Shown here: positions 18,079 through 26,975 of the stretch, in pieces | Layout: each line of letters starts with the position of its first letter | Numbering within the stretch: position 1 is the first letter of the stretch | Made by a program: the position numbers and the translations under genes | Notes under the pieces: generated by a model | Databases searched by the model: none | The model's input: the letters and a program-made list of their open reading frames with translations, nothing else | What the model was told of the DNA's origin: nothing | From: Marinomonas shanghaiensis | GTDB taxonomy: Bacteria > Pseudomonadota > Gammaproteobacteria > Pseudomonadales > Marinomonadaceae | NCBI RefSeq assembly: GCF_003259175.1 | Contig: NZ_QGOK01000017.1 | Location: forward strand, 1 to 64,000 | DNA length: 64,000 bases | Direction of reading: 5' to 3'

Positions 18079-19305
18079 ATGTGGTTATATCGAGCGGTAC
18101 TCTTATTATTGACGCCTATTGTCTTGTTAAAAATTCGACAGTTCAAAAAAAATTATACAGCTTACCGTGCCAAAGAGGCGTTTGGTTTTTGGCCTTCAGT
18201 AGAAGCCGATTTATGGATTCATTGCGCGTCGGTTGGAGAAGTGCTGGCTGTTCGGCCATTGGTGCTGCAATGGCGTGAAAAATTTCCTACTCGTCGTCTT
18301 TTGATGACGACAATGACGCCAACAGGGGCGGAGCAAGTGGCTAAGGCGTTCCCATTCGCTGAGCACCGTTATTTGCCGATGGATTGGCGTTGCAGTGTGA
18401 AAAGAGCCTTGAAGCAATTAACTTGTAAGCATTTACTGGTTGTTGAAACGGAGCTTTGGCCTAATTTATTACAACAGGCAAAACGACAGGGGTTGCGTGT
18501 TGAAGTGGTTAACGCACGCTTGAGTGAGCGATCTTTCTTGCGATATCAAAAGTTTTCGCTGGTGTCTCGTCCTTTGTTTGCTTTGCCAGATTGCTTTTTG
18601 GCTCATGCTCAAGCGGATGCGGAGCGCTTTGACGCTCTGGGTGCAAAAAAAGTGTTGGTGACAGGCAGTATTAAATTTGATCTTGCTGTGTCAGCTGAGG
18701 TATTCCAAGCAAATTGGCGTCGCCAGCTTGGTTCTCGCTTTGTTTGGGTCGGTGGAAGTACTCATCAGGGTGAGGATGAAATGTTATTACGCGCTCACAA
18801 GGCGCTTTTACAGAAACAGTCTAATGCTTTGTTGTTGCTTGTTCCTCGTCATCCTGAACGCTTTGAGGCTGTGTATGCTCTGGCTAAGCAGTCATTTGAT
18901 CGGGTGGCACTTCGCAGTCAAATTCCGCTTGCGCAATGGTCTGATTTTGATGTGGTCATTGGTGACTCCATGGGGGAGCTAATGTATTACTATCAGGCAT
19001 CGGACATGGCTTTTGTCGGCGGCAGTTTGATTAAACGAGGAGGGCATAATCCTATTGAGCCAGCTTTGCTGGGTAAAACCATTTTGGTTGGTCCTTACAC
19101 CTTTAACTTTGCTGATATTACCGATCAGCTATTGCAAGTGAATGGTGCGGTTCGTTGCCAAGATGCGGAGCAGCTTGAAAGTGTTGTGCTGGATCTTGCT
19201 GGCCAAGCTTCCCAACGTTACCGATTGGGACAAACGGCCTTGCGTTTTGCTGAAAAAAACCAAGGAGCGGTCACTCGTGTGTTGACGGAAATAGACTTCC
19301 GTTGA
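18079..19305 (+). CDS. waaA: 3-deoxy-D-manno-octulosonic acid (Kdo) transferase
   Basis: Inner-membrane-anchored GT-B enzyme that adds Kdo to lipid IVA. One hydrophobic N-terminal anchor (about 3-17) precedes the family motif WIHCASVGEVLAVRPL, with the conserved acidic residue (Glu) thought to be the catalytic base. Further motifs are TTMTPTGAEQV, LVVETELWPNL and GGSLIKRGGHNPIEPA. The 408-residue length is close to E. coli WaaA (425). It is the last gene of hldE-msbA-waaA. Whether it adds one or two Kdo residues cannot be read from the sequence. Confidence 0.95.
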   Translation: MWLYRAVLLLLTPIVLLKIRQFKKNYTAYRAKEAFGFWPSVEADLWIHCASVGEVLAVRPLVLQWREKFPTRRLLMTTMTPTGAEQVAKAFPFAEHRYLPMDWRCSVKRALKQLTCKHLLVVETELWPNLLQQAKRQGLRVEVVNARLSERSFLRYQKFSLVSRPLFALPDCFLAHAQADAERFDALGAKKVLVTGSIKFDLAVSAEVFQANWRRQLGSRFVWVGGSTHQGEDEMLLRAHKALLQKQSNALLLLVPRHPERFEAVYALAKQSFDRVALRSQIPLAQWSDFDVVIGDSMGELMYYYQASDMAFVGGSLIKRGGHNPIEPALLGKTILVGPYTFNFADITDQLLQVNGAVRCQDAEQLESVVLDLAGQASQRYRLGQTALRFAEKNQGAVTRVLTEIDFR

Positions 19306-19330
19306 ATGACTCTTTACAATAAGCGTTCAA

Positions 19331-19437
19331 TATCTCATGGGGTGCTTTAGCATTTAATACGTGCTAGAGCTGAGAAGCGGTTTTATCGCTAACCCACCGA
19401 ACCTGATCCAGATTATGCTGGCGTAGGAATCGAGATA
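19331..19437 (+). promoter_or_regulatory. TPP riboswitch (THI element)
   Basis: Closing stem P1 is TATCTC (19331-19336) with GAGATA (19432-19437). Inside are the conserved blocks GGGGTGC, GCTGAGA, the optional hairpin AGCG/CGCT, ACCTGATCCAG and CTGGCGTAGGAA, which bind the pyrimidine and pyrophosphate parts of thiamine pyrophosphate. It is followed by thiBPQ, as expected. Confidence 0.95.
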
Positions 19438-19522
19438 GCAAGTTACACTGCCGATATTTATGGGTAGCACAACCGTATCACTTGCCATTTCCCCTGTACG
19501 CCGCTCACTTATTTTAGGAGCG
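19438..19522 (+). promoter_or_regulatory. Riboswitch expression platform with Shine-Dalgarno-masking hairpin
   Basis: Two hairpins are possible downstream of the aptamer: GCAAGT (19438-19443) with ACTTGC (19480-19485), and CGCTC (19502-19506) with GAGCG (19518-19522). The second overlaps the thiB ribosome-binding site AGGAG (19516-19520), which fits control of translation rather than termination. No T-tract terminator is present. The switching scheme is inferred. Confidence 0.55.
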
Positions 19523-19527
19523 ACACC

Positions 19528-20541
19528 TTGAAGACATCTTCGTTAAATACTCTTTTCACTGCAGCCGTTGTCAGTTTTGGCGTGACTTTTTCGCCTTTGA
19601 TGTTTGCTAAAGACACTCTCAATATATATACCTATGATTCGTTCGCGTCGGACTGGGGGCCGGGTCCTAAAATAAAAGCCAATTTTGAGAAAGAGTGTGC
19701 ATGCGAAGTTAATTTTGTCGCGTTGGACTCTTCTGTTGGTATTTTGTCTCGTGCTCAGCTAGAAGGTAAATCGTCTCAGGCGGATGTGTTGCTAGGGTTG
19801 GATCTTAATTTAATGGTGGCGGCTGAGAAAACCGGGCTATTGGCGGAGCATTCTGTTGATACCTCTCATGTCACGGTTTCTGGTGGTTGGTCGGATCGTT
19901 TTTTTGTCCCCTTTGATCACGGGCATTTTGCGTTTATTTATAACGCTGAAACGCTTCAAACTCCACCCACTAGCTTAAAAGATGTGGTTGATAATCAGAG
20001 CTTGCGCGTGATCTATCAGGATCCAAGAACCAGTACACCAGGACTCGGATTGTTGTTATGGATGAAATCGGTTTATGGTGACGAGGCGGCAGATGCATGG
20101 CAGCGTTTGGCACGTCATACTGTGACCGTCACGAAAAGCTGGTCGGATGCCTACAGTATGTTTTTGAAAGGTGAGGCGGATGTGGTGTTAAGTTATACTA
20201 CCTCACCTGCTTACCACATAGTTGCTGAAGGTGAAACTAAGTATCAGGCAGCGATGGCAAGTGAAGGGCATTATCCGCAAATTGAAGTGGCTGCGATGAT
20301 GAAGAATGCGCCTCATCCAGAATTAGCAAAGCAGTTTATGGCGTTTATTTTACAGCCTGGCTTTCAGTCGACTGTTGCGACAGGAAATTGGATGTTACCA
20401 GTGATTGCTTTAGATGAAGCCTTGCCAGCGGCCTTTGACAGTGCTTTGCAACCCAGTAAAAATCTAGTGTTGCCAGCAGAAGAGGTTGCTGATGATCGTC
20501 GCGCTTGGGTGGATGAGTGGCTGAATGCCACAACTCGATAA
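19528..20541 (+). CDS. thiB: Thiamine/TPP ABC transporter, periplasmic binding protein
   Basis: Periplasmic solute-binding protein for thiamine and its phosphates. The 337-residue product begins with a Sec signal peptide (about 1-28, ending PLMFAKD) and continues LNIYTYDSFASDWGPGP, the typical start of mature ThiB. FVPFDHGHFAFIYN, YQDPRTSTPGLGLLLWM and MLPVIALDEALP fit the family. The TTG start is favoured by AGGAG seven bases upstream and by the signal peptide. Control by the TPP riboswitch is strongly supported by position. Confidence 0.95.
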   Translation: MKTSSLNTLFTAAVVSFGVTFSPLMFAKDTLNIYTYDSFASDWGPGPKIKANFEKECACEVNFVALDSSVGILSRAQLEGKSSQADVLLGLDLNLMVAAEKTGLLAEHSVDTSHVTVSGGWSDRFFVPFDHGHFAFIYNAETLQTPPTSLKDVVDNQSLRVIYQDPRTSTPGLGLLLWMKSVYGDEAADAWQRLARHTVTVTKSWSDAYSMFLKGEADVVLSYTTSPAYHIVAEGETKYQAAMASEGHYPQIEVAAMMKNAPHPELAKQFMAFILQPGFQSTVATGNWMLPVIALDEALPAAFDSALQPSKNLVLPAEEVADDRRAWVDEWLNATTR

Positions 20542-20552
20542 TAGGCGTTAGC

Positions 20553-22145
20553 TTGTTGTCTTTTCGAGCGATTAAAACGTTATTGCCAGCACTTTTGGGT
20601 GTTGGCTTTTTCCTTTTGATGGGGGCGGCCAGTTTGTCGGCTCTGTTTCGGTATAGTGAACCACATTCATGGTTTGGCTTTCTTCAGCAGCCTTATCTTT
20701 GGCGTGTGGTGCGCTTTTCTTTATGGCAGGCTTTGTTAAGCAGTGGATTAAGTTTGTTGTTAGCGATTCCGGTTGCTTCCTGTCTCATTCATCGTCAGTT
20801 TTATGGACGTGCAGCGTTACTGCAATTGTTTTCTGTGTCTATGGTTGTGCCAACGATTGTGGCCATTTTAGGATTGGTTGTGGTATATGGTCGTGCAGGG
20901 TGGTTTAACCAATTGTTTGGGGTGCAAGTTCCTTTATACGGTTTAACGGGTATTTTATTGGCCCATGTTTTTTTTAATATGCCCTTGGCTGTGCGTCTCT
21001 TATTGCAAGGATACGATTTGATTCCCTCAGGTCAATGGCGGCAAGCTTCACAGTTGGGCTTTTCTCGCTTGGCGGCCTTTCGCTGGATCGAATGGCATTA
21101 TATGAAAAAAGTTCTGCCTGGCGCTTTTGTGTTGATTTTTATGTTGTGTTTTTCCAGCTTTGCTGTGGTATTGAGCTTGGGGGGAGGGCCAAAGTTTAGT
21201 ACGTTGGAAGTAGCTATTTATCAGGCACTTAGGTTTGATTTTGATCTTAATAAAGCCAGCTTTCTGGCTCTGTTGCAAGTGTTTATATGCACGTTTTTTG
21301 CTGCCATTGTGTATCGAATAGCCCCTGTGAATCGCCAAGATGTGAGCGTTTTGCGGGCAACAAGCTATTTACTCAAAGATTCTCTCTGGGCGAGATTCGT
21401 GGATTTTGTGGCGTTAGGATGTGCTTTTGTATTGGTGATTCCGCCTTTTCTAGCGATTTTTGAGCCGATTTTTTCCCCTCTTTTTTTGGACACCTTACTG
21501 TCACCAGCTCTTTGGCGAGCAGTATTGGTTTCTTTGCAAATTGCTATTCCTGCTGCCTTGATCAGTTTATTGCTTGGCGTGTGTTTTAGTGTGTTAGCGC
21601 GTTTTTGTGTGGCGCGTCGCTATGTGGCAAGTTTGCCAAATAAAATTGAGCATCTGGGGAATATGATTTTAATGGTGCCTGGCTTGGTGATAGCCACAGG
21701 GTTGTTTTTGACCTTACGAGAGGTAGGATGGGGGCTTGAGTCGAGCTATTGGGTCGTGGTGTGGGTGAATGCGGTAATGGCGTTGCCATTTGTGCTGCGT
21801 GCCTTAATGCCAGTTATGTACCAGCAAGAAAGACGTTTTCGAAATGTGTACCTTAGTTTGGGGGTTCAGGCGTGGTCTCGTTGGCAACTGGAGTGGCCTT
21901 TAATTCGCAAGGGGGTGGCGCAAGCATTTGGTTATGCATTGTTGCTTTCTTTAGGTGATATGGGCGTTATTGCTTTGTTTGGTAGTCAAGGTTTGGTGTC
22001 TCTGCCATTGTATTTGTTCCAATTAATAGGTGCCTATCGCCTAGAAGAAGGCTCTTGTGTGGCGGTTGTGTTGATAACGCTTTGCTTGTTGTTATTCTAC
22101 TGTGCAACGCGTTTTATCGGAGGTAGGTCGCTTGCTGAGCATTAA
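20553..22145 (+). CDS. thiP: Thiamine/TPP ABC transporter permease
   Basis: Inner-membrane permease of the thiamine importer. About 12 TM segments form two fused permease halves, each with an EAA-type loop (first QASQLGFSRLAAFRWIEWHY, second VYLSLGVQAWSRWQLEWPLI) that contacts ThiQ. I place the start at TTG 20553, just after the thiB stop, giving 530 residues (E. coli 536). An in-frame GTG at 20517 would overlap thiB and add 12 residues. The 3' end overlaps thiQ by 14 bases. Confidence 0.93.
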   Translation: MLSFRAIKTLLPALLGVGFFLLMGAASLSALFRYSEPHSWFGFLQQPYLWRVVRFSLWQALLSSGLSLLLAIPVASCLIHRQFYGRAALLQLFSVSMVVPTIVAILGLVVVYGRAGWFNQLFGVQVPLYGLTGILLAHVFFNMPLAVRLLLQGYDLIPSGQWRQASQLGFSRLAAFRWIEWHYMKKVLPGAFVLIFMLCFSSFAVVLSLGGGPKFSTLEVAIYQALRFDFDLNKASFLALLQVFICTFFAAIVYRIAPVNRQDVSVLRATSYLLKDSLWARFVDFVALGCAFVLVIPPFLAIFEPIFSPLFLDTLLSPALWRAVLVSLQIAIPAALISLLLGVCFSVLARFCVARRYVASLPNKIEHLGNMILMVPGLVIATGLFLTLREVGWGLESSYWVVVWVNAVMALPFVLRALMPVMYQQERRFRNVYLSLGVQAWSRWQLEWPLIRKGVAQAFGYALLLSLGDMGVIALFGSQGLVSLPLYLFQLIGAYRLEEGSCVAVVLITLCLLLFYCATRFIGGRSLAEH

Positions 22146-22836
22146 TCTTTTGTATGATTGGGAACGTTTTCATGCACATTATTGCGTGAATATTGAGCCC
22201 GGTATGACCACTTTGTTGGGTGCCAGTGGCGAAGGAAAAAGTACGCTTTTGCATCTGTTAGGTGGTTTCTTAGAAGGGCGTGGGGGGCTTTTTTTCAATG
22301 AGAAGTCGTTGCTTTCATTGCCCGCCTACGAAAGACCGATATCGACCTTGTTTCAAAGTGATAATTTATTCCCACAATTAACCGTTTGGCAAAATGTGGC
22401 AATAGGTTTATCACCTTCTCTTTCTTTAAGTAGTGAGCAAAAAATCAGAGTTCAATGGGCGCTTGAAAAAACTCAATTAGTTGATAAAGCAAAGCGTTTT
22501 CCACAGGCGTTGTCTGGTGGACAAGCACAACGAGTCGCTATTGCGCGGGCGCTTGTGCGGAAAAAACCTATCTTGTTATTGGATGAGCCTTTTAGTGCTT
22601 TGGACCCCTCTTTGCGAGAAGAAATGCTGCATCTGGTTAATGAGGTAACAATGGAGTTTGGCTTAACGACTCTATTAGTATCCCATTTGCCCTATGAGGC
22701 TAGTCTGGTGGGTGGGCGAGTAATCTTGATTGAGCAGGGGCGAATAGCGGCCCATGAGCCAGTGTCTGTGCTTTCTCAGCTAGACCCTCATCCGTTATTT
22801 TTAAACTACCTTGGTTTGTCCAGGGTGGGAGCGTAA
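22132..22836 (+). CDS. thiQ: Thiamine/TPP ABC transporter ATP-binding protein
   Basis: ATPase of the thiamine importer. Walker A is GASGEGKST, the signature is LSGGQAQRVA, Walker B is PILLLDEPFSALD and the switch histidine lies in LLVSHLPYEA. A TTG at 22132 is preceded by GGAGGT (22119-22124) at good distance and yields 234 residues, like E. coli ThiQ (232). An upstream ATG at 22102 is in frame but less likely. It overlaps thiP, so translation is coupled. Confidence 0.94.
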   Translation: MLSINLLYDWERFHAHYCVNIEPGMTTLLGASGEGKSTLLHLLGGFLEGRGGLFFNEKSLLSLPAYERPISTLFQSDNLFPQLTVWQNVAIGLSPSLSLSSEQKIRVQWALEKTQLVDKAKRFPQALSGGQAQRVAIARALVRKKPILLLDEPFSALDPSLREEMLHLVNEVTMEFGLTTLLVSHLPYEASLVGGRVILIEQGRIAAHEPVSVLSQLDPHPLFLNYLGLSRVGA

Positions 22837-23259
22837 GTGCTTTAATAACCAATCAATTTGCTCATTTTTCAATCTATATCGATGTTTTATGGCGAAAATT
22901 ACAGCTCAATTTTGAATACATCTATTGCGTATTAGTTAAGTTCTCATCTTTCTGTCTATTTTATGAGCAATAATGTTGGGCCTCACCGCTCGGAAAACGT
23001 TCACGCTCTCGCCCTGTTGGTATACTCAACAAAGAATTTAGTGAACTTATTTGGCTAAATTCTGATAGGTTACATTTTCTAAAAAATAGTTTTTCAGTCA
23101 GGTATAATGTAGGTGTTTCTTTTTTTTAAAAAAACTGTATATAATTAGTGGATTGATTACTGTGTTTTTATGATGTCTTTTACCTTTACTTTTAAAATTG
23201 AAAAGATTTTTATATTGACTCGATTTTTATTTTAAAATATGCATGATTTTGGAGGAGAT
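22837..23259. other. AT-rich intergenic region before a foreign-looking gene
   Basis: About 420 bp with no gene seen. The thiQ side is of normal composition. A short GC-richer patch at about 22980-23020 begins GGGCC and ends CGCCC and could fold. The last 200 bp are strongly AT-rich with two TATAAT boxes (about 23113 and 23144), either of which could promote the glycosyltransferase, though neither has a good -35. The composition change suggests an insertion boundary, but no direct repeats or tRNA remnant were seen. Confidence 0.5.
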
Positions 23260-24153
23260 ATGATATCTAGGATTATTAAGAAAATCAAACAAAGGAAAAT
23301 TATTTTTCGTAATATGAGGGATATTCAGTCTCATATTAAAACTGAGGTGAGGATTGAATATCTTCAGAATATGGCTCTCAACTCAGATAGAAAATTAATT
23401 GCTGACGAATGTAAGCTTGATAATCAAACAATTGTTAGTTTGACAACGTTTTCAAAGAAAATCCATGAAGTGCACCTGGTTATAGAGTCAATTGCTCAGC
23501 AATCAGTTAGACCTGATAGAGTAATTCTTTGGCTAGATGAAAACGAGTTTTCAAGTGAAAATATTCCAAGATTACTTTTAAATCAAGTTGACAGGGGGCT
23601 TGAAATAAAGTTTTGTCCTAATTACAAGTCTTATAAGAAAATAATTCCTGCATTAAAACTTTATCCGGATGCATATATTATAACTATGGATGATGATGTT
23701 TTATATTCCAATAATACAATAGATATTCTAATAAGAGAGCAGAAAGCATTTCCGGGTGAAATAATTGGACATAGAGGGCATCGAATAAAATTTAATGAAG
23801 ACCATACTCCTAAACTATATAAGGAGTGGGATTATGATATTTTAGATGAAGTTAGCTCGCATGATGTAATGTTAACAGGTTGTGGAGGGATAATTTATCC
23901 ACCAAATTCGTTGCACTCTGATGCGGTAAATGTTGATTTATTTCAGTATTTGAGTCCGACTGCAGATGATTTATGGCTTAAAATAATGGCAATAAAAAAT
24001 GATACACTATGTAAAAAAACCTCGTATTCTGATGGTGGTTTGGCTCTAAAGAGAAATAGAGATATAGGTCTTGCAAGTTTTAATGTAAAGAAAGGTGGTA
24101 ATGATTCTCAATTTGAAAAATTAATAGATTACTATAATATTAGATTCCGTTAA
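23260..24153 (+). CDS. Putative glycosyltransferase, AT-rich, probably acquired
   Basis: Predicted 297-residue GT-A-like glycosyltransferase. Features are TIVSLTTFSKKIHEVHLVIE, SIAQQSVRPDRVILWLDE and the metal-binding motif MDDDVLYS (three acidic residues). A later LTGCGGIIYPP and a SPTADDLWLK motif fit an acceptor loop and catalytic acidic residues. Similar proteins occur in capsule and LPS loci; the sugar is unknown. The start ATG 23260 follows GGAGGAG; an earlier in-frame ATG at 23239 is possible. The gene is far more AT-rich than its neighbours, with many AAA, ATA and AAT codons, which suggests horizontal transfer. Confidence 0.78.
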   Translation: MISRIIKKIKQRKIIFRNMRDIQSHIKTEVRIEYLQNMALNSDRKLIADECKLDNQTIVSLTTFSKKIHEVHLVIESIAQQSVRPDRVILWLDENEFSSENIPRLLLNQVDRGLEIKFCPNYKSYKKIIPALKLYPDAYIITMDDDVLYSNNTIDILIREQKAFPGEIIGHRGHRIKFNEDHTPKLYKEWDYDILDEVSSHDVMLTGCGGIIYPPNSLHSDAVNVDLFQYLSPTADDLWLKIMAIKNDTLCKKTSYSDGGLALKRNRDIGLASFNVKKGGNDSQFEKLIDYYNIRFR

Positions 24154-24238
24154 GTATTTAAAATAGCTAATGTGATATTCATAAAATTGAAAATGAATTT
24201 ATTGGTGTTAGATTTTTTTTATATAGAGCGACGTACCA

Positions 24239-25102
24239 TTGGACGATCATGAGTTATTGAAAAAAGGCATTGTGATGACAATGGCTTACGCATTTATTAT
24301 GTCGATTACTGCGTTGGCAGCCAAGCAGGCGCAAACCATGATTGCGGTATCAGCCTTGGTTTTCTGGCAAAGTTTATTCTGTGCCTTAATACTTCTGCCT
24401 CAAATGCGTGGACGCTGGCAAAAACGGCCCTTTTCTGTGTGGAAAATTCATTTTTTGCGCAGTTTTGGTGGTTTTGTTGGTTTTCTTTTTTATTATTGGG
24501 CGCTGAATCATATTCCTCTGGTGGAGGCGTCTTTACTTCGAGCTTGCGCGCCATTGTGTGTGCCTTTTGTGGTGCTAGTGCTTCATAGGATCAGGATTCC
24601 AAAGGCTCGTTGGCTGCCGCTTATCATCGGTTTTATTGGTGTGGCATTTGTTATTCAGCCTACGCCGGAGCATTTAAATCCTTGGCACCTGGTTGGTTTT
24701 GTTTCTGCGATTGGCTTGGCATTGTCTATGGTGACAACGCGTATGTTGTCTCAGCAGGTGTCTGGTCAGGAAACGTTATTTGTGTATTTTTTTGTGTCGA
24801 CGCTGTTGTCGTTGCCTTTGCTGTGGATTCAAGGGGAGTCATTGATTTTGCCCCTAGAGGTATGGCCCTTGGTGGCGATTGTAACGATCACCTTGTATGT
24901 TGGTATGTATCTTTATAATTTGGCTTATACCTATGCACCGGCCAGTATTGTCTCACCTGTAAGTTATGTGGGGGTCGTGTTTAGTGGTTTTTGGGGGTGG
25001 GCTATTTGGGGGCATGTGCCGGACGTTTATGCCATTCTGGGGATGCTGTTTATTTTTTCCAGCATATTGATCAGTACCAGAATGGCGCGAAATAGAGGTT
25101 AG
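24239..25102 (+). CDS. EamA/DMT family transporter
   Basis: Ten-TM inner-membrane transporter of the drug/metabolite superfamily, with two EamA repeats in 287 residues. The first half includes SFGGFVGFLFYYWALNHIPLVEASLL and the second PASIVSPVSYVGVVFSGFWGW, each typical of an EamA repeat. Substrate is unknown; export of amino acids or nucleotides is common for the family. The start is uncertain: TTG 24239 is used here, but the ATG codons at 24275 and 24281 would also give the first TM. Its stop overlaps the stop of the next, convergent transporter. Confidence 0.85.
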   Translation: MDDHELLKKGIVMTMAYAFIMSITALAAKQAQTMIAVSALVFWQSLFCALILLPQMRGRWQKRPFSVWKIHFLRSFGGFVGFLFYYWALNHIPLVEASLLRACAPLCVPFVVLVLHRIRIPKARWLPLIIGFIGVAFVIQPTPEHLNPWHLVGFVSAIGLALSMVTTRMLSQQVSGQETLFVYFFVSTLLSLPLLWIQGESLILPLEVWPLVAIVTITLYVGMYLYNLAYTYAPASIVSPVSYVGVVFSGFWGWAIWGHVPDVYAILGMLFIFSSILISTRMARNRG

Positions 25103-25992
25103 GTTGTTTTTTGCTGTTTCTTATTTAGTACGGTGGCTACAAAGATTCCTGAGAAGATTAACAAGATCCCGACATAGTGAAAGCTTAGCAGGATCTCATC
25201 TAAAAAAAGCACGGACAGGCCAATACTAAAAACGGGCAGTAAATGAATAAAGTGTCCTGCGGTAGCGGCGCCTAATTTTTGTACTCCGGTATTCCAGCAC
25301 AGGAATGCGCCGATGGATGCAAACAATCCCATATAAAGAATGGCGGCCCAATTACTGAGACTAAAATCAGCAAGAGTACTGTCTGAGAAAAGAAAAAACA
25401 GCGGTGCTTGAAAGGCAGTACCAATGAGTGCCGTGCAAGCAAAGAAACCGATTAGAGACATGCCTTGTGGTCGTTTAATGATTAGTACTGAATAAATAGC
25501 CCAGCTAATGGCTGCAGTAATAATCCATAAATCGCCTTGTGAGAAGCTGAGGTGTAAAAAAGTATCAAGACTGCCGCGGCTGACAATGGTGATGGCGCCA
25601 AGCGTGGAAATTAAGATGCCAGTGTTTTGCAGCCAAGAGGTTTTGCTGCCTAATAGTATGCGAGCGGTGATTAAAATCATCACGGGCATAATGGAGTTGA
25701 GCAGCACGGCATTAGTGACCGTGGTTGAAGTGAGCCCTATGTACAAAAATAAATTATAATTACAGATACCAAGCCAGCCGAATAATACTAATAAAGGCCA
25801 ATTTTTAGCGATGATGTGACGCTCTGACCAGAGCTTGTGGTAAGCGAACGGCAGAATGATCAGGCAAGCAAGGGCCCAACGTAAAAACGAGATCGAGAAA
25901 GGGTCTATGCCACTTGAGACCGTTATTCGCCCTAAAATGTAGTTACCTGACCAGAAGAAAATCGGCAAAAGTAAATAAACGAACGCTGGCAT
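25099..25992 (-). CDS. EamA/DMT family transporter
   Basis: Second DMT-type exporter, 297 residues and ten TM segments. The N-terminus MPAFVYLLLPIFFWSGNYIL is the usual first EamA helix, so I place the start at 25992, nine bases after the upstream transporter's stop; a frame extending to 26118 would overlap that gene heavily. The second repeat contains AAILYMGLFASIGAFLCWNTG and LGAATAGHFIHLLPV. It is likely co-transcribed with the transporter at 26001-26903. Substrate unknown. Confidence 0.87.
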   Translation of the reverse strand: MPAFVYLLLPIFFWSGNYILGRITVSSGIDPFSISFLRWALACLIILPFAYHKLWSERHIIAKNWPLLVLFGWLGICNYNLFLYIGLTSTTVTNAVLLNSIMPVMILITARILLGSKTSWLQNTGILISTLGAITIVSRGSLDTFLHLSFSQGDLWIITAAISWAIYSVLIIKRPQGMSLIGFFACTALIGTAFQAPLFFLFSDSTLADFSLSNWAAILYMGLFASIGAFLCWNTGVQKLGAATAGHFIHLLPVFSIGLSVLFLDEILLSFHYVGILLIFSGIFVATVLNKKQQKTT

Positions 25993-26000
25993 GCAAAGTC

Positions 26001-26903
26001 CTATGTTGAGTGTTTGGTTTTTTTTGAGATGTTTTGTACGAACAGTCCGATGAGGATGCAAGCTAAACCTATTAGAGTAGAGCGTAAAATAGGTTCTCCG
26101 GCAAATTGCGATAGCCAAATAATAGACAGCAGGGGGGATAGAAAAATCAGATTTGCCACTTGGCTGGCGTTGTTTGTCAATTTCATGGCTTTATTCCACA
26201 GAACAAAACTTAACCCCATTTCAAATAAGCCAATATAAATGGCGCCCCATAAACCATCTTGGTCCCAATGCGTTAATTCTCCTGTCAGGCCTGCATAGAG
26301 AATAATAATGGGTAAGGCAAATGTGAAGTTCAGTGTTAGGCCAATGAGGCTAGGGCGCTTATCTTTGGTGTTTAGTAGCCAATAAAGGGCCCAAATGATG
26401 GTACTAATAAGTGCAAAGGCGACACCAGAAACATTAGAAAACTCTAATGAGGTAATCTGCCCGCGAGTTGAAATGTATAAGACGCCAAAATAGCAGGCTC
26501 CAGCGGCAATATAATCCGCGACTTTTAAGCGTTGCTTGAGAATAGGGACAGCCATAAAGCTCAGCATGATGGCCCAGGTGTAGTTGATGGCTTGTGCTTC
26601 TTGGGCCGGCAGTGTGTCATAGGCTTGCAATAATATGAGGTAATAAAGAAAAGGGTTAATAGCACCAAAAAGTAAAGAGGACTTCCATGATTCTCTTGCC
26701 AATTGTAAGAGGGATTTTATTTCACCTTTATAGATAACGAGACCGATTAAAAAGATCAGCGACACAATATTGGCGACAAGTAGCAGTTGTGTTGGTGAGA
26801 AATGCCTAAGGGATAATGAGAAAGCGGTGGCAACCGTTGACCAAAGTAACACGGCCCCAAGCCCAAATAACATGGCTTGAGAGTTGTTGGATAGTTTGCT
26901 CAT
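26001..26903 (-). CDS. EamA/DMT family transporter
   Basis: Third DMT-type exporter, 300 residues with ten predicted TM segments in two EamA repeats (first near MLFGLGAVLLWSTVATAFSL, second around IGLFEMGLSFVLWNKAMKLT). It is the promoter-proximal gene of a two-gene minus-strand unit, with eight bases between it and the next transporter. Two adjacent EamA genes could form a heteromeric transporter, as in paired small DMT systems, but each here is full length, so independent function is more likely. Substrate unknown. Confidence 0.87.
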   Translation of the reverse strand: MSKLSNNSQAMLFGLGAVLLWSTVATAFSLSLRHFSPTQLLLVANIVSLIFLIGLVIYKGEIKSLLQLARESWKSSLLFGAINPFLYYLILLQAYDTLPAQEAQAINYTWAIMLSFMAVPILKQRLKVADYIAAGACYFGVLYISTRGQITSLEFSNVSGVAFALISTIIWALYWLLNTKDKRPSLIGLTLNFTFALPIIILYAGLTGELTHWDQDGLWGAIYIGLFEMGLSFVLWNKAMKLTNNASQVANLIFLSPLLSIIWLSQFAGEPILRSTLIGLACILIGLFVQNISKKTKHST

Positions 26904-26975
26904 TAGGTTTGTTCCAAAAGCCTTCGTGCGTGTTGTTAAGGTAAATTTAGATAGTGATTGTCCATGTTTTTGGCT

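Noticed and set aside
22837-24238. Mobile element carrying the AT-rich glycosyltransferase
   Set aside because: No transposase, integrase, tRNA, terminal inverted repeats or direct repeats could be found at the edges. Only composition suggests transfer.
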